Position numbers and translations under genes: made by a program. A stretch of 64,000 nt of DNA from the NCBI RefSeq assembly GCF_014648995.1, contig NZ_BMSE01000004.1, positions 310,001-374,000 of the forward strand, written 5' to 3'. Below, one piece after another: positions 52,192 to 60,705 of the stretch; the first letter of the stretch is position 1; each line of letters opens with the position of its first letter. Below the pieces are notes generated by a model. The model had not been told where the DNA came from and made no database searches. It saw nothing but the letters and a program-made list of their open reading frames with translations. This DNA comes from Streptomyces massasporeus. GTDB lineage: Bacteria > Actinomycetota > Actinomycetes > Streptomycetales > Streptomycetaceae.

Positions 52192-52794
52192 ATGACCGAC
52201 ACGACCCCGAACCCGACCCTCGACCTAGGACCGCAGGCGGCGGTCGTGGCACGCCTCGCCGAGGCCGTCGCCGACGAACAGCTGGCCGACCCGACACCCT
52301 GCCCCGAGTACGCGGTGCGCAACGTGCTGGCCCACCTGACCCACCTGGCCGGCGCCTTCCGTGACGCCGGCCGCAAGGATCTCGGCGTCACGACCGACAC
52401 CAGCCCGGGCTCCTCCCTGCCGGAGCTCGGGCCCGACTGGCGCGAGGAACTGCCCGAGGTGCTCGCCGGCATGGCCGAGGTCTGGCGGGACCCGGCCGCC
52501 TGGACCGGCATGACCCGCGCCGGAGGCCTGGACCTGCCCGGCGAGGTCGCGGGCCTCGTCGCCACCGACGAACTGGTGATCCACGGCTGGGACCTGGCCC
52601 GCGCCACCGGCCGGCCCTACACCCCCGATCCGGCCGCCCTCCGGGTGTGCCACGACTTCCTCGAGGCGTCCGTCGACGCCCCCGACCGCGGCGAGATCTT
52701 CGGCCCCGTCGTCCGCGTCGCGTCGGACGCGCCCCTGCTGGCCAGGGCGGTGGGACTGAGCGGCCGGAACCCGGGGTGGACTCGCAGGCCGTAG
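52192..52794 (+). CDS. TIGR03086-type DinB / mycothiol-dependent maleylpyruvate isomerase-like protein
   Basis: This 200-residue helical bundle has the MDMPI N-terminal pattern TPCPEYAVRNVLAHLTHLAG (metal-binding His) and a second HGWDLARATGR motif late in the protein (about residues 131-141). The metal-triad histidines are therefore present. Family members are thiol-dependent isomerases or transferases acting with mycothiol, the thiol of actinobacteria. ATG 52192 follows AGGAGGAG. The substrate is unknown. Confidence 0.85.
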   Translation: MTDTTPNPTLDLGPQAAVVARLAEAVADEQLADPTPCPEYAVRNVLAHLTHLAGAFRDAGRKDLGVTTDTSPGSSLPELGPDWREELPEVLAGMAEVWRDPAAWTGMTRAGGLDLPGEVAGLVATDELVIHGWDLARATGRPYTPDPAALRVCHDFLEASVDAPDRGEIFGPVVRVASDAPLLARAVGLSGRNPGWTRRP

Positions 52795-52824
52795 AAAGCG
52801 ATTGCTGTTTCTTTGCCGAAAGCA

Positions 52825-52884
52825 TTGACGAAGCCCACGCGCCCTCCTACCGTCATCGCGTCGTACTTCGTACGTCATATATGA
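52825..52884 (+). promoter_or_regulatory. GntR (pectin cluster) promoter and palindromic operator
   Basis: TTGACG (52825-52830), 17 bases, TACCGT (52848-52853) would start transcription near 52860. TCATATATGA (52875-52884), a perfect palindrome, lies just downstream. GAAAGCGATTG and GAAAGCATTG flank the -35 upstream. The 13-base unit ACGCGAGATCCGA then occurs twice (52893-52905, 52922-52934) before the start codon. Confidence 0.6.
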
Positions 52885-52943
52885 GACGCGATACGCGAGA
52901 TCCGATACGCGATCCACCGAGACGCGAGATCCGAGAGGCGCGC

Positions 52944-53603
52944 ATGACCTCTGTGCCCACGCCGATCCCCTCCCGCACGCAGTACGTGCTGGAGGGGATC
53001 AAACACCGCATCCTCACCGGGCAGTTGACGCCCGGGCAGGCGCTGGTGGAGACCGAGCTCGCCGCGCAGTTCGGGGTGTCGAAGACCCCGGTGCGCGAGG
53101 CGCTCAAGACCCTCGCCGGGACCGGGCTGGTCGTGATGAACCAGTACAAGGGCGTCACCGTGCGCCTGGTGGACGCGGACATGGCGCGCGAGGTCTACGA
53201 CGTACGGCTGCTGCTGGAGCCCGAGGCGCTGAAGCGGGCCGTGCAGCGCGGGGCCTCCCTGGACGTCGCCCGCGAGGCGCTGACCCGGGCCGACGCCGCC
53301 ACCGACACCGCCGAACGCTCCCTCGCCAACCGGGAGTTCCACCGCGCCCTGTACCTGCCGTGCGGCAATCCGCTGCTCGGCCGGATGCTCGACGAGGTCC
53401 GCGACCAGGCCGCCCTGGTCTCCGCCGTGGCCTGGGCCGCCTCCCCTTCCTGGGAGCGGGAGGCCGGCGAGCACCGGGAGATCCTGCGGCTCGCCCTCGA
53501 CGGCGACGCCGACGGCGCGGCGCGTGCCCTGCACGCCCACATCGCGTCCTTCGTGCAGCGCGCTTTCCCCGAGGCGGCACTGGAACAGGAAGGTCAGGAA
53601 TGA
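52944..53603 (+). CDS. GntR-family (FCD) regulator of the sugar-acid / pectin cluster
   Basis: This 219-residue regulator has a GntR winged helix (TQYVLEGIKHRILTGQLTPG; LAAQFGVSKTPVREALKTL) and an FCD effector domain with metal/ligand residues in YDVRLLLEPEALKRA, NREFHRALYLPCGN and AGEHREILRLALDGD. FCD regulators commonly sense sugar acids or related carboxylates, which fits the next two genes. The stop overlaps the aldolase start, so it is the first gene of the operon and likely autoregulated. Confidence 0.9.
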   Translation: MTSVPTPIPSRTQYVLEGIKHRILTGQLTPGQALVETELAAQFGVSKTPVREALKTLAGTGLVVMNQYKGVTVRLVDADMAREVYDVRLLLEPEALKRAVQRGASLDVAREALTRADAATDTAERSLANREFHRALYLPCGNPLLGRMLDEVRDQAALVSAVAWAASPSWEREAGEHREILRLALDGDADGAARALHAHIASFVQRAFPEAALEQEGQE

Positions 53604-54511
53604 GCAGCGCGGCGTTCGAGACCCAGCGGGCGGCCCTGGCCGACGTGGTGGCGATCCCGGTGACCCCGTTCGCCGAGGACGGCTCCGTCGCGCGGGACAC
53701 CCACCGGGCCCTGCTGCGCCGCCTGCTCGACGGCGGCATCACGACCCTCACCCCGAACGGCAACACCGGCGAGTTCTACGCCCTCACCCCCGAGGAGCGC
53801 CGGCTCGTCACGGAGCTGACGATCGACGAGGCCGGGGAGCGGGCCGTCGTCCTGGTCGGAGTGGGACACGACGTCCCGACCGCCGTCGCCTCCGCCCGGC
53901 ACGCCCGGGAGCTCGGTGCCCGGATGGTGATGGTCCACCAGCCCGTCCACCCCTATGTCTCGCAGGCCGGCTGGGTCGACTACCACCGCGCCATCGCCGA
54001 GGCCGTGCCCGAGCTGGGCGTCGTGCCGTACATCCGCAACGCGCAGCTCACCGGCGCCCGGCTCGCCGAACTCGCCGACGCCTGCCCGAACGTCATCGGC
54101 GTGAAGTACGCCGTGCCCGACGCGGCCAGGTTCGCCGCGTTCGCCCGGGACGCGGGTCTGGAGCGGTTCGTGTGGGTCGCGGGGCTCGCCGAGCCGTACG
54201 CCCCCTCCTACTTCTCCGCCGGTGCCACCGGCTTCACCTCGGGGCTGGTGAACGTCGCCCCGGCGGTCTCCCTGAACATGATCGAGGCGCTGCGCTCCGG
54301 TGACTACCGGGCCGCGATGAAGGTCTGGGAGCAGATCCGCCGCTTCGAGGAACTGCGCGCCGCGAACGGCTCCGCCGACAACGTCACCGTCGTCAAGGAG
54401 GCCCTCGCCTCCCTCGGGCTGTGCCGCCGCGAGGTCCGCCCGCCGAGCCGCACCCTCCGGGAGGAGCAGCGCGCCGAGGTCGCCGCGATCGCCGCGGGGT
54501 GGTCGATATGA
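53600..54511 (+). CDS. DHDPS/NAL-family aldolase for 2-keto-3-deoxy sugar acids
   Basis: This 303-residue (beta/alpha)8 aldolase has the Schiff-base Lys169 in NVIGVKYAVPD, Tyr144 in VVPYIRN and the substrate loop NGNTGEFYALT (residues 53-63), which differs from the GTTGE of true DapA. It is most similar to aldolases or dehydratases acting on keto-deoxy sugar acids. With the IlvD/Edd dehydratase next door it would split the dehydrated sugar acid to pyruvate plus an aldehyde. ATG 53600 and the stop both overlap neighbours. Confidence 0.85.
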   Translation: MSSAAFETQRAALADVVAIPVTPFAEDGSVARDTHRALLRRLLDGGITTLTPNGNTGEFYALTPEERRLVTELTIDEAGERAVVLVGVGHDVPTAVASARHARELGARMVMVHQPVHPYVSQAGWVDYHRAIAEAVPELGVVPYIRNAQLTGARLAELADACPNVIGVKYAVPDAARFAAFARDAGLERFVWVAGLAEPYAPSYFSAGATGFTSGLVNVAPAVSLNMIEALRSGDYRAAMKVWEQIRRFEELRAANGSADNVTVVKEALASLGLCRREVRPPSRTLREEQRAEVAAIAAGWSI

Positions 54512-56238
54512 CCGGCAGACTGCGCCCCGAGGACCTCAGGAGTCATCAGTGGTACGGCGCCGAGGGCCAGCTGCGCACCTGGTCGCACAACGCCCGGATG
54601 CGCCAGCTCGGCTACGAGGCGGAGGAGTACCGGGGCCGCCCGGTGATCGCCGTTCTGAACACCTGGTCCGACATCAACCCCTGCCACGTCCATCTGCGCG
54701 AGCGGGCCGAGGCGGTCAAGCGGGGGGTGTGGCAGGCCGGCGGCTTCCCGCTGGAGTTCCCGGTCGCCACGCTCTCCGAGACGTACCAGAAGCCCACCCC
54801 GATGCTCTACCGCAACCTGCTCGCGATGGAGACGGAGGAGCTGCTGCGGTCGTACCCGGTCGACGCGGCGGTGCTGCTCGGTGGCTGCGACAAGTCGACG
54901 CCCGCGCTGCTCATGGGCGCGGCCTCGGCCGACGTGCCGGCCCTCTTCGTGCCCGCGGGGCCGATGCTGCCGGGCCACTGGCGCGGCGAGACCCTCGGGT
55001 CCGGCACCGACATGTGGAAGTACTGGGACGAGCACCGCGCCGGCAACCTGACCGACTGCGAACTGCGTGAGCTGCAGGGCGGGTTGGCGCGGTCACCCGG
55101 TCACTGCATGACCATGGGGACCGCGTCGACCATGACCGCCGCGGCCGAGGCCCTCGGTATGACACTGCCGGGCGCCTCCTCCATCCCGGCCGTCGACTCC
55201 GGGCACGAGCGGATGGCCGCCGCCTCCGGACGCCGTGCCGTGGAGCTGGCCTGGACGGGGCTGAAGCCCTCCGTAATCCTCACCCGCGAGGCCTTCGAGG
55301 ACGCCGTCACCACGGTGCTCGGGCTCGGCGGCTCCACCAACGCCGTCATCCACCTGATCGCGATGGCCGGGCGCTGCCAGGTCGAGCTCACCCTCGACGA
55401 CTTCGACCGCATCGCGCGCACCGTGCCCGTGCTCGCCAACGTCCGGCCCGGCGGCCGGACGTACCTCATGGAGGACTTCCACTTCGCCGGTGGCCTGCCC
55501 GCCTTCCTCTCGCGGATCACCGACCTGCTGCACCTGGAGCGGCCCACCGTCAACGGCACCCTGGGGGAGCAGATCGGGAGCGCCGTCGTCCATGACGACG
55601 ACGTCATCCGCACCCGCGAGAACCCGGTCGCCGCCGAGGGCGGTGTCGCCGTACTGCGCGGCAACCTCTGCCCGGACGGCGCGGTCATCAAGCACATCGC
55701 CGCCGAGCAGCACCTGCTCAAGCACACCGGCCCCGCCGTCGTCTTCGACGACTACAGGACCATGCAACGCACCATCAACGACCCGGAGTTGGGGATCACC
55801 GCGGACAGTGTCCTGGTGCTGCGCAACTCCGGACCCAAGGGTGGCCCGGGCATGCCCGAGTACGGCATGCTCCCCATCCCCGACCACCTGCTCAAGCAGG
55901 GTGTGCGGGACATGGTCCGCATCTCCGACGCCCGGATGAGCGGCACGAGCTACGGCGCGTGCGCCCTGCACATCGCGCCCGAGTCGTACGTCGGCGGCCC
56001 GCTGGCCCTGGTCCGCAGCGGTGACTCGATCACCCTGGACGTCGAGGCCCGGACCCTCCAACTCAACGTGAGCGACGAGGAGTTGGAGATCCGTCGCAAG
56101 GACTGGACGCCGCCGCCCACCCGCTACGAACGCGGCTACGGCGCCCTGTACAACGACCAGATCACCCAGGCCGACACCGGCTGCGACTTCGAGTTCCTGG
56201 CAAGGCCGGGCAAGGCCCCGGATCCCCACGCCGGTTGA
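54508..56238 (+). CDS. IlvD/Edd-family sugar-acid dehydratase
   Basis: This 576-residue dehydratase binds an Fe-S cluster through cysteines in NTWSDINPCHVH and LLGGCDKSTPA, with the third in GHCMTMGTASTM. Further family blocks are LGLGGSTNAVIHL and RISDARMSGTSYGACALHIA. The 570-residue size and the RHSQWYG-like N-terminal DLRSHQWYG point to the arabinonate/xylonate/gluconate dehydratase branch rather than branched-chain amino acid IlvD. The likely substrate is an aldonate such as L-arabinonate. The operon context with the aldolase supports a non-phosphorylative pathway. Confidence 0.88.
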   Translation: MTGRLRPEDLRSHQWYGAEGQLRTWSHNARMRQLGYEAEEYRGRPVIAVLNTWSDINPCHVHLRERAEAVKRGVWQAGGFPLEFPVATLSETYQKPTPMLYRNLLAMETEELLRSYPVDAAVLLGGCDKSTPALLMGAASADVPALFVPAGPMLPGHWRGETLGSGTDMWKYWDEHRAGNLTDCELRELQGGLARSPGHCMTMGTASTMTAAAEALGMTLPGASSIPAVDSGHERMAAASGRRAVELAWTGLKPSVILTREAFEDAVTTVLGLGGSTNAVIHLIAMAGRCQVELTLDDFDRIARTVPVLANVRPGGRTYLMEDFHFAGGLPAFLSRITDLLHLERPTVNGTLGEQIGSAVVHDDDVIRTRENPVAAEGGVAVLRGNLCPDGAVIKHIAAEQHLLKHTGPAVVFDDYRTMQRTINDPELGITADSVLVLRNSGPKGGPGMPEYGMLPIPDHLLKQGVRDMVRISDARMSGTSYGACALHIAPESYVGGPLALVRSGDSITLDVEARTLQLNVSDEELEIRRKDWTPPPTRYERGYGALYNDQITQADTGCDFEFLARPGKAPDPHAG

Positions 56239-56250
56239 CCGGTCCCACTC

Positions 56251-56273
56251 AGGGGCGCGGGGAACGGCGCGAC
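56251..56273. repeat. dispersed Streptomyces GC palindrome copy (4 of 4)
   Basis: AGGGGCGCGGGGAACGGCGC plus GAC, directly after the dehydratase stop; it separates the catabolic genes from the transport genes. Confidence 0.65.
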
Positions 56274-56353
56274 AGAGCACAACGAGTCCGCACTCGCCAC
56301 ACCACCGCAAGAGGCACCCGTACCGCGCTTCCAGGCGGACTCCCGCACATCGA

Positions 56354-56365
56354 GAAAGCGCTTCC
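56354..56365. promoter_or_regulatory. LacI/CRE-type operator candidate GAAAGCGCTTCC
   Basis: The core AAGCGCTT (56356-56363) is a palindrome and stands 33 bases before the first permease gene. A similar CAAGCGCTTG occurs at 63142-63151 at the start of the second pectate lyase gene, and GAAAGCGATTG upstream of the GntR gene. Confidence 0.45.
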
Positions 56366-56397
56366 CGTACGACCGTACCTAGATCGGAGACCCTGTC

Positions 56398-57333
56398 ATG
56401 GCCCAAGCCGCAGCCGTGGCGAAACCGCCCGCGCCACCCCGGCGGCGCCGGGCCTCCGCCACGCCGCGCAGGCTCCCGTACCTGCTGATCGCGCCGGCCG
56501 CCCTGCTGATGCTGGGGTTCATCGCCTACCCGGTCATCAGCGTCTTCTACTACAGCCTGCAGAACTACAACCCCACCAAGCCGTGGCGCAACGGCTACGC
56601 GGGCTTCGACAACTTCGTCCACGCCTTCACCGAAGACCCCGTCTTCTGGGACACGCTGGTCTTCAGCGCCAAGTGGGTCGTCGTCGAGGTCGGCCTCCAA
56701 CTGCTGTTCGGCCTCGCGCTCGCCCTCATCGTCAACCAGACCTTCGTGGGCCGGGGCCTGGGACGCGCCCTGGTGTTCTCCCCGTGGGCCGTCTCGGGCG
56801 TGCTGACCTCCGCGATCTGGGTGCTGCTCTACAACTCCCAGACGGGCATCACCCGTTACCTGGCCGACATGGGCATCGGCTCCTACGGGACGAGCTGGCT
56901 GTCGGACACCTCGACCGTGTTCCCGGCGGCGGTCGTGGCGGACCTGTGGCGCGGGGTGCCGTTCTTCGCGATCCTCATCCTCGCCGACCTCCAGTCCGTC
57001 TCCAAGGACCTGTACGAGGCCGCCGAGGTCGACGGCGCGAGCCGCATCAAGCAGTTCTGGCACATCACGCTGCCGCACCTGAAGGACGCCATCATCCTGT
57101 CCACGCTGCTGCGCGCGGTCTGGGAGTTCAACAACGTCGACCTGCTCTACACCCTGACCGGCGGCGGACCCGCGGGCGAGACGACCACGCTGCCGCTGTA
57201 CATCGCCAACACATCCGTCGACGCCCACAACTTCGGCTACGCGTCGGCCCTGACCACGGTGGCGTTCGTGATCCTGCTCTTCTGCTCGATGGTCTACCTG
57301 CGCCTGAGCAAGTTCGGAGGCGAGAGCAAGTGA
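56398..57333 (+). CDS. ABC transporter permease (MalF-type), pectin cluster
   Basis: This 311-residue permease has a basic Pro/Ala N-terminus, six helices and the EAA loop LYEAAEVDGASRIKQFWHIT. It is likely part of an importer for oligogalacturonides or arabino-oligosaccharides released by the neighbouring lyases. No binding-protein gene precedes it and no ATPase gene is nearby. The second permease overlaps its stop. Confidence 0.9.
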   Translation: MAQAAAVAKPPAPPRRRRASATPRRLPYLLIAPAALLMLGFIAYPVISVFYYSLQNYNPTKPWRNGYAGFDNFVHAFTEDPVFWDTLVFSAKWVVVEVGLQLLFGLALALIVNQTFVGRGLGRALVFSPWAVSGVLTSAIWVLLYNSQTGITRYLADMGIGSYGTSWLSDTSTVFPAAVVADLWRGVPFFAILILADLQSVSKDLYEAAEVDGASRIKQFWHITLPHLKDAIILSTLLRAVWEFNNVDLLYTLTGGGPAGETTTLPLYIANTSVDAHNFGYASALTTVAFVILLFCSMVYLRLSKFGGESK

Positions 57334-58226
57334 GCGTCAAGGAAGCCACCAAGTCGGTGCCCGCCCCCGTGCCCGCCACCCCCGAACCGCCGCGCCCCGC
57401 CAAGGGCCAGCGGGCCTGGGACGAGGCACCCCGCTGGCAGATCTACCTGCCCCTGGGCATCTACCTGATCTTCACCCTCATCCCCTTCTACTGGATCCTG
57501 CTCTTCTCGCTGCGCCCGGCCGGCTCGACCTCGCTCGTGCCCTGGCCGATGACCTTCGACCACTTCGAGAAGGTCTGGACGGACCGCAGCTTCGGCACCT
57601 ACTTCACCAACAGCGTGCTCGTCGGCGTCGCCACCCTGCTCATGACGACCCTCGTCGCGCTGGCCGGCGGCTACGCCCTCGCCCGGTTCGACTTCAAGGT
57701 CAAGCGGGCGTTCATGCTGGCGCTGCTGTGCTCCCAGTTCGTCCCGGGCGCGCTGCTGCTGGTGCCGCTGTTCGAGATCTTCGCCGAACTCCAGATGATC
57801 AACTCGCTCGGCAGCGTCATCCTCGCCGAGACGGTCTTCCAGCTGCCGCTGTCGATGATCCTGATCAGCAACTTCATCAAGAACGTGCCGTACTCCCTGG
57901 AGGAGGCGGCCTGGGTCGACGGCTGCAACCGCATGACGGCTTTTCGTATCGTGGTGCTGCCGTTGCTGCGGCCCGGTCTGATCGCCGTCGGCTCGTTCGC
58001 CTTCGTCCACTCCTGGAACCACTTCCTGTTCGCCCTGATGTTCCTGAACAACCAGGACAAGCAGACGATCCCCGTCGGCCTCAACTCCCTGATGAGCGCC
58101 GACAGCGTCGACCTGGGCGCCCTCGCCGCGGGCGGCATCATCGCGGCCGTCCCGGTGGTGATCGTGTTCGCCTTCATCCAGAAGTGGCTGATCACCGGGT
58201 TCAGCGCGGGGGCGGTGAAGGGATGA
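57330..58226 (+). CDS. ABC transporter permease (MalG-type), pectin cluster
   Basis: This 298-residue permease has a Pro-rich cytoplasmic tail of about 35 residues, six helices, the coupling loop SLEEAAWVDGCNRMTAFRIV and the MalG-type end KWLITGFSAGAVKG. GTG 57330 overlaps the previous gene, and its stop overlaps the pectate lyase ATG, which ties uptake to extracellular pectin cleavage. Confidence 0.9.
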   Translation: MSVKEATKSVPAPVPATPEPPRPAKGQRAWDEAPRWQIYLPLGIYLIFTLIPFYWILLFSLRPAGSTSLVPWPMTFDHFEKVWTDRSFGTYFTNSVLVGVATLLMTTLVALAGGYALARFDFKVKRAFMLALLCSQFVPGALLLVPLFEIFAELQMINSLGSVILAETVFQLPLSMILISNFIKNVPYSLEEAAWVDGCNRMTAFRIVVLPLLRPGLIAVGSFAFVHSWNHFLFALMFLNNQDKQTIPVGLNSLMSADSVDLGALAAGGIIAAVPVVIVFAFIQKWLITGFSAGAVKG

Positions 58227-59509
58227 GACTCCGGCAGCTGGCCGTCGCCTGTTCCCTGTTGGGCGTGCTCTGCGTGCCCGCGCACGCCGAGGCCCGGGAC
58301 ATCGGCCGCGACACCCTCCCGGCGAACGACGGCTGGGCGGCGGAGGGCGCCGGGACCACCGGAGGTGCCGCCGCCGACGACGCCCACGTCTTCACCGTGA
58401 CCGACCGGGCCGGCCTCGTCCGCGCCCTCGACGGCGGCAGCGACACCCCGAAGATCATCAAGATCGCCGGGACGATCGACGCCAACACCGGCGACGACGG
58501 CGACCACCTGGACTGTGCCGACTACGCCACCGGCGGCTACACCCTGAAGAAGTACCTCGCCGCCTACGACCCCCGCACCTGGGGCTCCGCCAAGCCCAGC
58601 GGCCCCCAGGAGGAGGCCCGCCAGGCATCCGCCGCGCGGCAGGCCGAACGGATCGTGCTGCCCGTCGGCTCGAACACCACCCTCGTCGGACTCGGCGACT
58701 CGGCCGTCCTGAAGGGCGCGAGCCTCCAGGTGAGGAACGCGGACAACGTGATCATCCGCAACCTCGACGTGCGAGACGCCTACGACTGCTTCCCGGTCTG
58801 GCAGCCCAACACCGGTGGCCTCGGCGACTGGAAGACGGCCTACGACACCATCTGGCTGACCGGCGCCACCCATGTGTGGGTGGACCACGTGACCCTGAGC
58901 GACAAGGGCCACCCCGACGCGAAGGAACCCACCCACTTCGCCCGCAACTACCTGCGCCACGACGGCCTTCTGGACATCACCGGCGGCTCGGACCTCGTCA
59001 CCGTCTCCTGGAGCCGCTTCGCCGGCCACGACAAGGCGATGCTGATCGGCAACAGCGACACGGCGACCAGCGACCGGGGCAGGCTCCGCGTCACCCTGCA
59101 CCACAACGCCTTCGAGTCCGTCGTCCAGCGCGCCCCACGCGTCCGCTTCGGCCAGGTCCACGTCTACAACAACCGCTACGACATCACCGGCGACGATTTC
59201 CGCTACTCGCTCGGCGTCTCCACCGAGTCCAGGATCCACGCCGAGAACAACGCCTTCCACGCGCCCGGCCACGTGGAGGTCGCCGACCTGGTCAAGAGCT
59301 GGAACGGCAGCGCCCTGCACCAGAGCGGCACGCTCTTCAACGGCTTCCCGGTCGACCTGCTCGCGATCCACAACGCCTACAACTCGGGCAGCGAGCGCGA
59401 TCTGACGGCCGACGTCGGCTGGACGCCCACCCTGCACGGCCCGATCGACAGCGCCCGCGCGGCCGACCGGGCGGTGGCCCGCGGCGCGGGTGCGGGGAGG
59501 ATCCCATGA
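58223..59509 (+). CDS. secreted pectate lyase-like protein (PL1 family)
   Basis: This 428-residue exported beta-helix protein has a signal peptide (MRLRQLAVACSLLGVLCVPAHA, cleavage near AHA-EA). The PL1 features are SNTTLVGLGDSAVLKG, NVIIRNLDVRDAYDCFP, YDTIWLTGATHVWVDHVTLS (vWiDH motif), DLVTVSWSRFAGHDKAML, and VVQRAPRVRFGQVHVYNNRY with the catalytic arginine region RxPxxR. It likely cleaves polygalacturonate by beta-elimination with calcium. ATG 58223 overlaps the permease stop, and the next gene overlaps its stop. Confidence 0.9.
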   Translation: MRLRQLAVACSLLGVLCVPAHAEARDIGRDTLPANDGWAAEGAGTTGGAAADDAHVFTVTDRAGLVRALDGGSDTPKIIKIAGTIDANTGDDGDHLDCADYATGGYTLKKYLAAYDPRTWGSAKPSGPQEEARQASAARQAERIVLPVGSNTTLVGLGDSAVLKGASLQVRNADNVIIRNLDVRDAYDCFPVWQPNTGGLGDWKTAYDTIWLTGATHVWVDHVTLSDKGHPDAKEPTHFARNYLRHDGLLDITGGSDLVTVSWSRFAGHDKAMLIGNSDTATSDRGRLRVTLHHNAFESVVQRAPRVRFGQVHVYNNRYDITGDDFRYSLGVSTESRIHAENNAFHAPGHVEVADLVKSWNGSALHQSGTLFNGFPVDLLAIHNAYNSGSERDLTADVGWTPTLHGPIDSARAADRAVARGAGAGRIP

Positions 59510-60705
59510 CCGGTCGCATGATCGACTCCATGAGCGAACCCCTGCGTACGCCCCTGCCCGTCGTCCTCGCCGGGGCCCGCGGTCACGGCCGCTGGCACGT
59601 CGAGAACATCCGCCGCCTGCAGCACAAGGGCATCGTCCGGCTCGTCGGGATCTGCGAGCTGACACCGCTGACCGAGGAGGAACTGGGCGACCTGGGCGCT
59701 CCCGAGCAGTCCGCCGACTTCGGCGCCCTGCTGGACGCCACCGGCGCCCGGGTCGCGGTGATCTGCACCCCGATCCCGACCCACACCGACCTCGCCCTCA
59801 CGGCGGCCGAGCGGGGGGTGCACCTCCTCCTGGAGAAGCCGCCCGCCCCCTCCTACGCCGAGTTCCGCCGGATGGCCGACGGGGTCGCCGCGGCCGGAGT
59901 CGTCTGCCAGATCGGCTTCCAGTCGCTGGGCTCGCACGCCCTGCCCGCCGTCCGCGAGCTGATCGAGCAGGGCGCGATCGGGAAACTGGTCGGGCTCGGC
60001 GGCGCCGGTGCCTGGGTCCGCGACGAGGACTACTTCCGGCGCGCGCCCTGGGCGGGCAAGCGGCGGCTGAACGGCGTCGACGTGATCGACGGGGCCCTGA
60101 CCAACCCCCTCGCCCACGCCGTCGCCACCGCCCTCGCCCTCGGCGGCAGCACCCGCGCCGAGCACGTCACCGGCATCGAGACCCAGCTACTGCGCGCCAA
60201 CGCCATCGAGTCCGACGACACCTCCTGCGTCCGCGTCACCACCACGCAGGGCCACCCGGTGACCGTCGCCGCGACGCTGTGCGCCGAGGAGGCGGACGAG
60301 CCGTACGTCCTCGTCCACGGCGACAGCGGCCGGATCACCTTCTGGTACAAGCAGGACCGGGTGCTGCTCCAGCGCGCGGGGCACGGCCCGCAGGAGTCCG
60401 AGCACGGCCGCACCGACCTGCTGGAGAACCTCGTCGACCACCTCACCACCGGCGCGGACCTGCTGGTCCCGCCGGACGAGACCGGCGCCTTCATGAAGGT
60501 CGTGGAGGCCATCCGCACCGCCCCCGACCCGGCGCCGCTGCCGGACACCGCCTGGCACCGGATCCCCGGCGAGAACCGCAGGGTGGTGCCCGGCATCGAC
60601 GGACTCGTCGCGGCCGCCGCCGACACCCTCTCCCTCTACTCCGAGCTCGGCGCCCCCTGGGCCCTGTCCGCGGAGCACCTGTCGAACGAGGTGAGCACCC
60701 GATGA
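59506..60705 (+). CDS. Gfo/Idh/MocA-family oxidoreductase
   Basis: This 399-residue NAD(P)-dependent oxidoreductase has the Rossmann start VVLAGARGHGRWHVENIRRL, the conserved LEKPPAPS (EKP catalytic motif, around residue 113) and VCQIGFQSLG. Family members oxidise or reduce sugars, inositols and glycosides. It is followed by a PmoA-like gene with which it often pairs. ATG 59506 follows GGGGAGG. A direct role in modifying a pectin-derived sugar is an inference. Confidence 0.88.
   Translation: MTGRMIDSMSEPLRTPLPVVLAGARGHGRWHVENIRRLQHKGIVRLVGICELTPLTEEELGDLGAPEQSADFGALLDATGARVAVICTPIPTHTDLALTAAERGVHLLLEKPPAPSYAEFRRMADGVAAAGVVCQIGFQSLGSHALPAVRELIEQGAIGKLVGLGGAGAWVRDEDYFRRAPWAGKRRLNGVDVIDGALTNPLAHAVATALALGGSTRAEHVTGIETQLLRANAIESDDTSCVRVTTTQGHPVTVAATLCAEEADEPYVLVHGDSGRITFWYKQDRVLLQRAGHGPQESEHGRTDLLENLVDHLTTGADLLVPPDETGAFMKVVEAIRTAPDPAPLPDTAWHRIPGENRRVVPGIDGLVAAAADTLSLYSELGAPWALSAEHLSNEVSTR

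Noticed and set aside
55093..57228. 711-residue open frame on the minus strand
   Set aside because: Antisense to the well-supported dehydratase and permease genes; composition is Val/Gly/Asp-rich with no domain.
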